Shown here piece after piece: positions 26,535-34,585 of a DNA stretch of 64,000 nt. This DNA comes from UBA10518 sp022837185 (GTDB taxonomy: Bacteria; Desulfobacterota; Desulfobulbia; Desulfobulbales; Desulfobulbaceae). The stretch lies in assembly GCA_034007705.1 (NCBI GenBank), contig JAVEQK010000001.1, positions 62,001 through 126,000 on the forward strand, in the 5' to 3' direction. The notes beneath the pieces were generated by a model that was given only the letters and a program-made list of their open reading frames with translations, did not search any database and was not told the origin of the DNA. The translations under genes and the position numbers were made by a program. Position 1 is the first letter of the stretch. The number at the start of each line of letters is the position of its first letter.

Positions 26535-26789
26535 TCAGGCAATCCATTCCTTCAGCCAGTATTGGTCCACCGCCCCTGCCTTCAAAAGGGGGTCTTCGGC
26601 AATGATTCTTCCGGCCTTCTCGGGACTGTCCGAAGAGAAGACGATCAGTCCCCCGCTTCTGTCGGCAAAAGGACCGTTGACATAATGATCGAGCTCAAGG
26701 CTCTTCCAGTAGCGGACATGCTGACCAAGGCTGCCCCGGATGGTGTCGATATCTTCCCCGAGAAAGTAGATGAAGGCGTATTTTCTCAT
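26535..26789 (-). CDS. YciI-like protein
   Basis: An 84-residue single-domain protein (MRKYAFIYFLGED..., GPFADRSGGLIVFSSDSPEKA, AEDPLLKAGAVDQYWLKEW) matching the YciI dimeric ferredoxin-like fold. The conserved HVRYWKSLE histidine and the GPFAD aspartate correspond to the suggested active site of the family, whose reaction is unknown. It follows the phosphoribosyltransferase gene by 73 bases on the same strand. Confidence 0.8.
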   Translation of the reverse strand: MRKYAFIYFLGEDIDTIRGSLGQHVRYWKSLELDHYVNGPFADRSGGLIVFSSDSPEKAGRIIAEDPLLKAGAVDQYWLKEWIA

Positions 26790-26862
26790 TGTCTGACCGG
26801 AAAAGGTTGGCTGTTGGCGTTGACCGGGTTCGGCGGGCATGTGCCGCCGGCGGTATATCCTG

Positions 26863-27477
26863 TTATTTCTGCTGCTGCAGGGTGAGTATTTTTTCGACCA
26901 GGGACCGGCGTATCCGCAGGCCGAAGCGCGAATCCAGCAGTTTCACCGCCTCGCCGGCATCTGCCGGGCGCCGGTTCAGACGGGCGAGAAAGCCGTTGAC
27001 GTCTTCATACACCGCCCACGGGTAAATGATCCAGCGCCATTTGACGATCCGGTGGGCATGGTAGTCGGGCCGCACGGTCGAGGTTTCCTTGTGATGCATA
27101 ACGGCGATGCGGACGGCGGCGGCTCCGAGTCCGGCCAGGTGTTCCCGGGCCAGGGCCAGTGTGTCGCCGGTGTCGCTGACATCATCGACCAGCAGGACAT
27201 TTTTGTTGTCCAGGCTGCGGCAGAGACCCTCGACCAGTACCGCATCCCCGCGCCTGGCGGCTCCGGCGGTATAATGGACGATGCGGATGCTGCTCAGATC
27301 GGCGAGATCGAGGAAATCGCACAGCAGACGGGCGGGTACATACCCGCCGCGGGCAATCGCCACGACAATATCGGGCCGGAAACCGGAGCGGCGGATCCGC
27401 ACGGCAAGATCATGGGTGAGGTTCATGACCCTGGCCCAGGAGACCAGTTCACAATAAAATTTCCGTTTCAGTGCCAT
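26863..27477 (-). CDS. Type I phosphoribosyltransferase
   Basis: The 204-residue protein has the PRPP motif VLLVDDVSDTGDTL and an N-terminal DIVVAIARGGYVPARLL loop, typical of xanthine/guanine-type or ComF-like purine phosphoribosyltransferases. The hood region (YHAHRIVKWRWIIYPWAVYED) is similar to that of Gpt-like enzymes. Substrate is probably a purine base; it is not possible to say which. It sits downstream of a 343-base non-coding stretch after the ferritin-like gene. Confidence 0.82.
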   Translation of the reverse strand: MALKRKFYCELVSWARVMNLTHDLAVRIRRSGFRPDIVVAIARGGYVPARLLCDFLDLADLSSIRIVHYTAGAARRGDAVLVEGLCRSLDNKNVLLVDDVSDTGDTLALAREHLAGLGAAAVRIAVMHHKETSTVRPDYHAHRIVKWRWIIYPWAVYEDVNGFLARLNRRPADAGEAVKLLDSRFGLRIRRSLVEKILTLQQQK

Positions 27478-27819
27478 ACGGTTCCCCAGCGGCCTCTTTG
27501 ACGGAAGCGGAAGACAAAATGGGCATGATTGCCGCGCGGTTTCGCCTGCCGCTGAAGGATGCCGCCGGGCCGGGCGGCGGCTTCAACCCGCGCCTCTGCG
27601 ATCAGGATTCGATCCCGATGAGAACAAGTGTGCGGTTTTAGATGTTTGGCCCGCAGGCTATGAGCTTGCTTTCACATTCCTGCCAACGGCCCATCGGTTC
27701 CCGGCGCAGCCGGTCCCTGACAGCCTTCAGCCCCCAGTCTGACCGCCCGACAAAAGACAGCCGACTCTCGGCGAAGCCGTTCTCTGCCCTCTGTGGTCTG
27801 TCACCTGGTATCCATCCCG
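27478..27819. other. Long intergenic stretch with RNA-like inverted repeats
   Basis: About 340 bases lie between two minus-strand genes without a normal gene. It contains compact inverted repeats (CCGGC-GCA-GCCGG near 27702 and GCCGA-CTC-TCGGC near 27761) and AACGGC/GCCGTT pairing across the interval, and on the plus strand runs into TTATTTTTTTA at 27820. The minus frame is open for ~70 codons to a stop near 27640 but lacks a start codon. Either a structured RNA or a decayed coding remnant; neither can be shown from sequence alone. Confidence 0.35.
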
Positions 27820-28125
27820 TTATTTTTTTATCCTGGTGATCATCTCCTCGACCTCCTCATAGCCCTCCCGGTAAAATGTATTTTCTTCCGGATCCAGTTC
27901 GTGCAGCAGGCGGAGAAACTCCCCGGCGTGCTCCTTTTCCTCGTTGGCTATGTCGATCAGGACTTCCTGGGCAAGCTTGTCGTCCGTGCTTTCGGCTGTC
28001 TGCTGGTAAAGCTGGATCGCTTCGTATTCCGCGGCAATCATGAAGCGGATCGCGCGGATCAGCTCTTCCCTGGTCAATTTTCGGTCGCTTTTCTTCACTG
28101 TAAAAGGGCTGCTGAATTCGGGCAT
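27820..28125 (-). CDS. Ferritin-like protein of the encapsulin-cargo type
   Basis: The 101-residue helical protein (LTREELIRAIRFMIAAEYE; DIANEEKEHAGEFLRLLHEL) has two ExxH-type helices with the iron ligands expected of a two-helix ferritin-like subunit. Its sequence pattern is very like the ferritin-like domain fused to the N-terminus of archaeal encapsulins and like short encapsulated ferritins that dimerise to form the iron site. No encapsulin shell gene is in the window and I see no clear C-terminal cargo peptide, only EEVEEMITRIKK. A GGAGG ribosome binding site precedes the ATG. Confidence 0.82.
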   Translation of the reverse strand: MPEFSSPFTVKKSDRKLTREELIRAIRFMIAAEYEAIQLYQQTAESTDDKLAQEVLIDIANEEKEHAGEFLRLLHELDPEENTFYREGYEEVEEMITRIKK

Positions 28126-28232
28126 CGTTCACCTCCTGTCCCTGAATGCATTATCCATCACCGTTTTCCGTTTGGCCCATCACTATCCGGTGCCGAAAGG
28201 CCGTGCGAAAACGGGCCGGGTCGAACCGTCGT

Positions 28233-28475
28233 TCAGTCGAGAATAACCCGGATCCGATTTTTTTCAAATTCAATCGTGTCGCCGGCCACCACCTTTTTTC
28301 CCTTCCGTGTCTCAACCACGCCGTTGAGCCGCACCAGTCCGCCGGTGACAGCGCTTTTGGCCTCGCCCCCGCTCCCGACCAGGTTGCCGAGCTTGAGGAT
28401 CTTGTACAGTTCTATGGGCTCCCTGTGGATCCGAACGGGAGTAGGGCGCACCCCGGTGTCTTTTTTTCCGTCCAT
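28233..28475 (-). CDS. S4-domain RNA-binding protein, YbcJ-like
   Basis: An 80-residue protein with a single S4 fold: ELYKILKLGNLVGSGGEAKSA, LVRLNGVVETRKGKKVVAGD and a final IRVILD strand. This is the YbcJ/RlbA class of small S4 proteins, thought to bind RNA, function unknown. AGGAGAG precedes the ATG at 28475. It starts 11 bases after the stop of the LTA-synthase-like gene, so it is probably co-transcribed. Confidence 0.87.
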   Translation of the reverse strand: MDGKKDTGVRPTPVRIHREPIELYKILKLGNLVGSGGEAKSAVTGGLVRLNGVVETRKGKKVVAGDTIEFEKNRIRVILD

Positions 28476-28486
28476 CTCTCCTGTCC

Positions 28487-30628
28487 TCAACCGCCGGCCG
28501 TATTCACCGTGACATTGAACTCATCCAGCCGGATCTCGCCGTTCTTCCCCTCGCCAACCAGGTGAAAGGAGAAGGCCTGCCGGCTTTCCGGATTGGAAAA
28601 ACCAAATTCCACCTTCCCCTCCTCGCCGGCATGGAGGACCGGGAACTGGGGGAAGGGAATGTCCAGGACCTGTTGTTCGAACTGGCGGAGGGACAGCTTC
28701 AGACGGACACCGGTCTCCGGCGCCTGCAGGGCCCGGACGCGTATGGAAACATGCACTGTTGAATTGGCCGGAAAATCGAGGTACTGCGCCCCGGCGAGAT
28801 TGTCGGTCCATTCATTGGCGATTTTTTCGGGGAGCCGGCGAACCTCGCCGCTGGCGAAGCGCAATTGATGGGTGCGGCTCCGGCCGGTAAGTTTGTGATC
28901 GAGGGTTGCGGCCATGGCAAAGAGTTTTGCCGCCTGTTTTCCCTTGTCGGGCTGCAGTTCCGCCGGGGGGAAGCCGATCAGGCTGGGGGAAGGACCCATT
29001 CGGCAATCCCCGTTCCTGGTGCATTCGTAGCGCATATTCCCGCTGGTGTGCCAGCGGAGCTTGCCGGCGGTATAGGCGACCATTTCCCGCGGGGACGGGT
29101 AGTCACGGAAAAAGCTTCTGCCGATGACGCCGGGGGGAATGTCGAGGCCGAGGTAGTCGAGGATGGATGCAGGTATATCCACCAGACCGTAGGTACCGTG
29201 CTTGAGGCGGGGCAGCAGTTCCTGCTCCGGGGCAAGGAGAATGCCTATCCCCCAGCTGCTGACCCAGTCCGCCAGTTCAGCGCCGTGGGATTCATCGGAG
29301 GTGATCAGGACCAGGGTGTCTTCCAGGACGCCGTCCTGCCGCAGACCGTTGATGAAGCCTGCCACTGCTTCGTCGAGGAGGGCGACGGTGGCGAGCTTCC
29401 TCGAGGGATAGCCGGCGGCGAGGTCCTCGGGCGCAGCATAGGGCTGATGGGTGCCGACGGTCAGCAGGGTGAGCATCCAGGGTCGGTCGGCCGCCTGCAG
29501 TTCGGCGATATATTCCCTCGCGCCGCGGAAAAAATCAGGGTCATTCACGCCCCAGACAAAAGGAGAGCGGTCCGGGGCGGTAAACCATTCCTCGCCGTGA
29601 ACCTCCTGAAAGCCGATGGTCGGCATGACCATGTCCTTGCCCATGAAGGACAGGCCGGCCCCCTGCAGAAAATGAGTGCTCCAGCCGCTTTCCGCCATCC
29701 GTGCGGGGAGGCATTCCCGGGCCCGGGATTGGTTCTCCTGGAGTTCGAACGCCTTGGGGGTTTCGAAGGAAAGCTTGCTGAAGTCTCCGCACAGTATGGA
29801 GTACAGACCGCGGATCGTCTGGTGGCTGTGGGTGATGAAATCCGGGATCAGCATGGCGTCGGCGGTGCCCGCCGCCAGTCCCTTCATCTCCAGAGGACCG
29901 GGCGGTACGGCCATCGCCTCGCGAATCTCCGGATGGTACAGGCCGGTGATGCCCTCCAGGGTGACGATGAGCACGTTTCTGGCTTTGCCTTTGTCCGGCA
30001 GCAGAGTGCTGCCCTGGAGATCGAGCTGTCTGAGACCCGGCGGCAGGTCGGCCGCGGGCACCGGCTTTGCCGGGGGATGAAAGGTTGCGGCCACCGCGTC
30101 GGCTATGAACCAGTGCAGGGGGTTGAAGCGGGCGGCTATGCCCGCTTCGTCGTATTGCCGGCTGAGAAAACCTTGCAGAAGGAGCAGGGCGATTGCCGCC
30201 GTCAGGCCCTTGCGCAGGTATCCGGGTCGGGGCCGGTATACCGGGAAAACAGCGGCCAGAACCGCCGACAGGATGATGAAAACGGTAAAGTACGGATAAT
30301 TGAGGGTCAGCCCGGCCGTACTGTTTTTCATGAAGGTCGGGTCGAAGAGATAGGCGATGTCCTCCCGGGCGGGCAGGCGGTGCAGGGCAGCGAACAGCTC
30401 CTGCGCGCCGGCCTGAAACAGGGCCCAGAGCAGGAGCGGAAAAAGCCGCAGCCAGCGCGGGGAGACCGCCGCCGGCAGAAAGACCAGCAGGCCGAGGCCC
30501 ACGTCGGAGAGCAGGCCGACGGGTTCGGTGAAGCCTTTCTGCAGGCCGCGCCAGGCGGCCGGGGCAAAACAGGGAACCGCGACGGCAAGAAGGGCTATGC
30601 GCTGTGACAGGACTGTGCTTCGGAACAT
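28487..30628 (-). CDS. LTA synthase/OpgB-like membrane sulfatase-family transferase
   Basis: The 713-residue protein has five or so N-terminal membrane helices (residues ~1-165) and then an alkaline-phosphatase-superfamily domain: NVLIVTLEGITGLYHPE holds the metal-binding acid, HQTIRGLYSILCGD holds the nucleophile threonine, LVLITSDESHGAEL holds metal-binding Asp and His. Family members move phosphoglycerol onto glycans or lipids. A ~130-residue beta-rich C-terminal extension (FPANSTVHVSIRVRAL; RLDEFNVTVNTAGG) looks like a carbohydrate-binding-type jelly roll and is not usual in LtaS. GAGG precedes the ATG at 30628. Confidence 0.82.
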   Translation of the reverse strand: MFRSTVLSQRIALLAVAVPCFAPAAWRGLQKGFTEPVGLLSDVGLGLLVFLPAAVSPRWLRLFPLLLWALFQAGAQELFAALHRLPAREDIAYLFDPTFMKNSTAGLTLNYPYFTVFIILSAVLAAVFPVYRPRPGYLRKGLTAAIALLLLQGFLSRQYDEAGIAARFNPLHWFIADAVAATFHPPAKPVPAADLPPGLRQLDLQGSTLLPDKGKARNVLIVTLEGITGLYHPEIREAMAVPPGPLEMKGLAAGTADAMLIPDFITHSHQTIRGLYSILCGDFSKLSFETPKAFELQENQSRARECLPARMAESGWSTHFLQGAGLSFMGKDMVMPTIGFQEVHGEEWFTAPDRSPFVWGVNDPDFFRGAREYIAELQAADRPWMLTLLTVGTHQPYAAPEDLAAGYPSRKLATVALLDEAVAGFINGLRQDGVLEDTLVLITSDESHGAELADWVSSWGIGILLAPEQELLPRLKHGTYGLVDIPASILDYLGLDIPPGVIGRSFFRDYPSPREMVAYTAGKLRWHTSGNMRYECTRNGDCRMGPSPSLIGFPPAELQPDKGKQAAKLFAMAATLDHKLTGRSRTHQLRFASGEVRRLPEKIANEWTDNLAGAQYLDFPANSTVHVSIRVRALQAPETGVRLKLSLRQFEQQVLDIPFPQFPVLHAGEEGKVEFGFSNPESRQAFSFHLVGEGKNGEIRLDEFNVTVNTAGG

Positions 30629-30786
30629 AAACAACCTCGTCCCCCAGGGGGACAGGAGTGTGGGAAAGGTTGTCTATATAGTAAGTTCGATGGGGCAAAA
30701 AGGCGAGTCCCGTTTCGCCGGCCGGTGCGGATTTTTCCTTTGCCGGAGATCCGCCGGGGGACCGGAAGGCGAGGGCTCCGGTTTCC

Positions 30787-31440
30787 TCATTTCCTGGATC
30801 GCCCCCGGCATGCCAGCCCGCCTTGTGCCCGGTGGGTTCTCAGGTAGGCACCCGACCGGTAGAACGTGTCATAAAAATCAAGGTCGGGATGATGGGCCTG
30901 CAGGTACATGATCAGGAGCATGGAAGGCACCGTGCCCGGAAATTTGCCGAAGGTGTCGTAGATGTACCGGGCCTGGAGGGCCACGCATTCCTTGAACCGT
31001 TCATCATGCACCCGGGCGGCCGATCGGACTTTGCGGCTGTCCTTCCACGGCCCCGGGGTGTCGGGGTGAAACGGACCGCCGTTGCGGAGACACAAGGCCT
31101 CCACGGCATCACGCATGTCGGGGTGGTGCGGCGGGCAATATCCCTCCATCACGCCCTCGAGCCCGGTGGGGTTGGGATGGGGCCAGCGCGGGTCCGTATC
31201 GTAGCGGAAACCGAGGCCGGGAACCTCGGGGTTGCCGCTGGCGCCCGGGGCGGCAAGGGCGTCGACGCCGTTGAACATCCAGCCTCCCAGCCCCATGGCC
31301 TGGACATCAGGGCGCCGGAATAGCAGCTCGTGGCCAGTTCGGCCGTCAGTTCCGACATCGACCACTGGTCGACAAAGGTGATGGGCCAGACATTGCCCAC
31401 GTCGATTTCGATGAGATATTTCCTGCGCTGGGTTGAGGAA
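30787..31440 (-). pseudogene. Broken gene of an uncharacterised protein family
   Basis: Two minus-strand frames join into one protein. The first reads KYLIEIDVGNVWPITFVDQ and then ELATSCYSGAL, the second DVQAMGLGGWMFNGVDALAA onward to GLGFRYDTDPRWPHPNPTG and YIYDTFGKFPGTVPS. The switch point, near 31304-31305, is explained by loss of one G in what was probably ATG-GTC-CAG. The N-terminal part is also missing because the frame runs into the neighbouring promoter. The intact C-terminal motifs resemble a family of long hypothetical proteins. A sequencing error cannot be excluded for the frameshift, but the N-terminal loss would remain. Confidence 0.7.
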
Positions 31441-31497
31441 AATTTGCACCCATCGGGGTCGGGATTGCAAAATACATGGATTTGTTGTTTTTTGGGG

Positions 31498-31503
31498 TAT
31501 AAT
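31498..31503 (+). promoter_or_regulatory. -10 element of the pentaheme cytochrome gene
   Basis: TATAAT, preceded by GGGG, lies 65 bases ahead of the start codon in an AT-rich stretch. No good -35 hexamer is found at 16-18 bases, suggesting an activator-dependent promoter. Confidence 0.45.
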
Positions 31504-31567
31504 TGAAAAAGGAGGAACGCGGGAGAAACGTTCCGCAATCGGCAAAAAGAGAAATGGAGGTACAGTC

Positions 31568-33019
31568 ATGATCAGGACCATTGCCTTGCTGGCGGTGCTT
31601 GCCCTGGGCGGGGCGGGAACGGTTTGGGCGGAGGAGAAAGTCTTTCAGATTGATCGGGAAAAATATCCCTACTATCCCTCTCTGATCCAGTGGAACAAGT
31701 CCGGGGCCGAATTCACGCCTCCCGAGGTGTGCGGCGAATGCCATGAAAAGCAGTATGAAGAGTGGACCGGTTCCGTGCATGCCCTGGCATTCAAGGACCC
31801 GATATATCAGGGGGAGCTGAACAAGGCGGTCAAGGCGGTCGGCCATGAAATATCGAGACAGTGCGAAGGGTGCCATTCTCCGGCCGGCATGGTGACCGGC
31901 GAAATCAAGAAGCCGGGACTGGCCGGCCTGAGCTCCATGGCCATCAACGGGGTTTCCTGTGACATCTGCCACTCGGTCAGCGGCACGACGCACTGTGAAA
32001 CGCCTTCGCGGGAACCGGAAAACGGTTCCTTTATTCTCACCCCCGGGATGGACACCGAAGCGGGACCGGTCCTTGTCAAGCGTGGTCCCCTGGAGCCGTT
32101 CGAAGGCTGCGGCGAGGATTTTCACCAGTGCGAACGGTCGCCCCTCCATCTACGGGCGGATCTATGCGCCTCCTGCCACCAGGTGTATCATTACGAGGCC
32201 CATTTTCCTCTGGAAGCCACCTATCTGGAATGGAAGCACGGGCCGTACGCGCAAAGGAACATCCTTTGCCAGGACTGTCACATGGTGGATTCGGAAACCT
32301 TTCTCCGCACGGCCGATACCTTGGAAAAACCGGGCCGGGAAGAGTATCATCACTATTTCAACGGGGCTAACTTCCTCCTCTACTTTCTGGCCGAGCAGGC
32401 CGCCAAAAAGGCTGGAGACGAAGCCCTGGCCGCCAATGTGCGGCACAAGTACGAAATGGCCATCCAGCGGCTGCAGTCGGCCGCCGATCTTGAAATTGAA
32501 CCGGTGTACGGCAATAACGGGCTGGTCGAGGCAAAGGTGCGGGTGAAAAATATTCGCGCCGGCCATAATCTCCCCACCTCCCTGACCAACGTCAGGGAGA
32601 TGTGGCTGGAGGTGACGATTCGGGATAAGGGAGGAAACGTTCTGTACAGCAGCGGCATCCTCGATGACCAGGGTCATCTGCCGCCGGCCGTCCGGGTGTT
32701 CAATTCGGAGGGCATGGGCGACGATTTCCATTTTGCCATCGATCCGTGGATCGTGACCGCGTTTTCCCGGCACGACACCATCCCCCCCAAGGGATTCAGG
32801 GATGTCTATTATCCTGTCAACGCCCCGCCCGGGGTCGATGTCGTCACCATCGAGGCCAGGCTGCGCTATCGCCAGGCCGACCAGGGAGTCGCGGAACTCC
32901 TGCTGGCCGCGGTGCCTGAGGATATGGACCTCGAAGCGATCTATGGCATCAAGCAGATTCCGCTCCTGCCCATCGTGGATATGGTGGTTCGCACAGCCGA
33001 CCTGAAAACGGCCAGGTAA
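31568..33019 (+). CDS. Exported pentaheme c-type cytochrome
   Basis: The 483-residue protein has a signal peptide (MIRTIALLAVLALGGAGTVWA) and five CXXCH sites: CGECH, CEGCH, CDICH, CASCH and CQDCH within the first ~230 residues. The second half is haem-free and beta-rich (AKVRVKNIRAGHNLPTSL; WLEVTIRD). This resembles cytochrome c554/multihaem cytochromes of the OmcA-to-hydroxylamine-reductase-like group, with unknown substrate. GGAGG precedes the ATG at 31568. A strong terminator follows. Confidence 0.9.
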   Translation: MIRTIALLAVLALGGAGTVWAEEKVFQIDREKYPYYPSLIQWNKSGAEFTPPEVCGECHEKQYEEWTGSVHALAFKDPIYQGELNKAVKAVGHEISRQCEGCHSPAGMVTGEIKKPGLAGLSSMAINGVSCDICHSVSGTTHCETPSREPENGSFILTPGMDTEAGPVLVKRGPLEPFEGCGEDFHQCERSPLHLRADLCASCHQVYHYEAHFPLEATYLEWKHGPYAQRNILCQDCHMVDSETFLRTADTLEKPGREEYHHYFNGANFLLYFLAEQAAKKAGDEALAANVRHKYEMAIQRLQSAADLEIEPVYGNNGLVEAKVRVKNIRAGHNLPTSLTNVREMWLEVTIRDKGGNVLYSSGILDDQGHLPPAVRVFNSEGMGDDFHFAIDPWIVTAFSRHDTIPPKGFRDVYYPVNAPPGVDVVTIEARLRYRQADQGVAELLLAAVPEDMDLEAIYGIKQIPLLPIVDMVVRTADLKTAR

Positions 33020-33053
33020 GAAGAAAGGGCATCGATCCCGTTCGCAGGAAAAA

Positions 33054-33098
33054 GAGGCCCGGTTCATGCGGGGAGCATGTCCGGGCCTCATTGCTTTT
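33054..33098 (+). terminator. Rho-independent terminator after the pentaheme cytochrome gene
   Basis: GAGGCCCGG (33054-33062) pairs with CCGGGCCTC (33081-33089); CATGC/GCATG extends the stem inside it around a GGGGA loop. ATTGCTTTTT follows. Confidence 0.9.
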
Positions 33099-33141
33099 TG
33101 CGGATCCGGAAGCGGCCAGCCGGCCTCCTGCCGGAGGGAAG

Positions 33142-33855
33142 TTATGCGCCGAGATTGGCCGCGGCGAAATCCCAGTTGATCAGCTTGTCGAGGACGGCGT
33201 TGACGTAGTCAGCGCGGCGGTTCTGATAATCCAGGTAATAAGCGTGCTCCCAGACGTCTATGGTCAGCAGGGGCTTCATGCCCATGGTCAGGGGAAGGTC
33301 TGCGTTGCCGGTCTTGACCGCTTTGAGTTTGTCGCCATCCTGCACCAGCCAGGCCCAGCCGCTGCCGAACTGGGTTGCCGCCGCGGCCGCCAATTCCTCC
33401 CTGCAGGCGTCCATGCTGCCGAAGGAGGCCTCGATCTGCTGTTTGAGCGCTCCGGTGGGTTCGCCGCCGCCGCCGGGTTTCAGGCACTGCCAGTAGAAGG
33501 TGTGGTTCCATACCTGGGCGGCGTTATTGAAAATAGCGGCCTTGTCTGGCTGGCCGGCGGTGGCGGCTATGATTTTGTCCAGGGAAAGATCGGCAAGCTC
33601 CGTTCCTGCTACGAGCTTGTTGAGATTGTCGACATACGCCTTGTGGTGCTTGCCGTAATGGAAGCCCATGGTTTTGGCCGAAATCACCGGTTCAAGGGCG
33701 TTGTCCGCGTAAGGCAGGGGCGGCAGGGAATGGATCTCCGCCGCCAGGGCGCCGGCGGGGAACCCGTTCACGGCGAACAGGATCGCCGCTCCGGCGGATG
33801 CGCTGAGAAAATCACGGCGGGTAAGGATCGGGGAACTTGTCGTGTGCTCGCTCAT
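33142..33855 (-). CDS. sodB: Tat-exported Fe-type superoxide dismutase
   Basis: The 237-residue protein has a twin-arginine signal (LTRRDFLSASAGAAILFAV) before a full SOD domain: FHYGKHHKAYVDNLNKL, AAQVWNHTFYW, FGSGWAWLV and DVWEHAYYLDYQNRR. All four metal ligands (His, His, Asp, His) are present and the AAQVWNHTFYW glutamine is the iron-type arrangement. Export to the periplasm implies defence against superoxide formed outside the cytoplasm. GGAGG precedes the ATG at 33855. It begins a minus-strand run of stress genes that reads away from the SQR gene. Confidence 0.9.
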   Translation of the reverse strand: MSEHTTSSPILTRRDFLSASAGAAILFAVNGFPAGALAAEIHSLPPLPYADNALEPVISAKTMGFHYGKHHKAYVDNLNKLVAGTELADLSLDKIIAATAGQPDKAAIFNNAAQVWNHTFYWQCLKPGGGGEPTGALKQQIEASFGSMDACREELAAAAATQFGSGWAWLVQDGDKLKAVKTGNADLPLTMGMKPLLTIDVWEHAYYLDYQNRRADYVNAVLDKLINWDFAAANLGA

Positions 33856-34084
33856 GGGGTTGCCTCCTGTTGGTTTGAGGGACCGATGGTCCGGGAATTG
33901 AATTGGTTCAGGGTCCTCTCCGGGGGAACGGACCGGCACGGCCTCCTCCCTGGAGGGAAGGGCTGGCCTGTCTGTTTTTGCCCGGTTTCGTCGCTGGCTT
34001 TATTTTCGCTCTTATATCGCTTTCCGACGGCTCTGGACAAAGGGTGTCCGGTCAGCCCGGACAGGGAGCGCCGGGCGCCGCCGG

Positions 34085-34477
34085 TTATTGCTCTGCCGCA
34101 GCGGCCGCGGCATCCGCGGCGCTGCCGGCAGCGGTCCGGAATTCCATTTGCCTGCCCTGCAGGGCGTTGATCATCCTGGGGCCGAACTCCCCGGCGATGA
34201 TGATCCGGATCCCTTTTGCGGCCAGAAAATCTGCAACCTGCGGCCCGGCGCCTCTTTGAACCTCACGGAAGGGGTTGGCCACCGCTTCGACCAGAACGCC
34301 CCGGTCATCGAAGAGGAGAAAATAGGGGGAGCGGGCCGACTGGCTGCTGACCGATGCCTCGGCCGTTTCGCCCTCGGCGGCAACGGCAATGACCGGTTCG
34401 CCCGCGGCCAGGGCGGAGCAGGCCGTATACAGCAGCAGGATGACGACGATATTCGGGATACGGAGCATGGTCAGCAT
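34085..34477 (-). CDS. NifX/NifB-like dinitrogenase cofactor-domain protein with signal peptide
   Basis: The 130-residue protein starts with a signal peptide (MLRIPNIVVILLLYTACSALA) and then a NifX/NafY-type domain (PYFLLFDDRGVLVEAVANPF; AAKGIRIIIAGEFGPRMINAL). Usual family members are cytoplasmic and carry iron-molybdenum cofactor precursors, or act in unrelated roles in sulfate reducers. Export is unusual. The tail is alanine-rich (AAGSAADAAAAAAEQ). GGAGG lies eight bases ahead of the ATG at 34477. No nif genes are near. Confidence 0.78.
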   Translation of the reverse strand: MLTMLRIPNIVVILLLYTACSALAAGEPVIAVAAEGETAEASVSSQSARSPYFLLFDDRGVLVEAVANPFREVQRGAGPQVADFLAAKGIRIIIAGEFGPRMINALQGRQMEFRTAAGSAADAAAAAAEQ

Positions 34478-34585
34478 GGTTGTTTCCTCCTTAAGCTGTT
34501 GGAACAGTATCGATCAGGAACGGGGTCGAAATCCTGACCTGGTCCGGGGCGGCGCCTTGACGAGGGGTCGGACGCCGGCCGGTTT

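Noticed and set aside
27600..27640. ATTCGATCCCG run resembling a tRNA T-loop
   Set aside because: No T-stem pairing or acceptor stem can be formed around it.
27857..28132. Alternative minus frame overlapping the ferritin-like gene
   Set aside because: It is an out-of-frame shadow of the ferritin-like gene, whose helices and metal ligands are clear.
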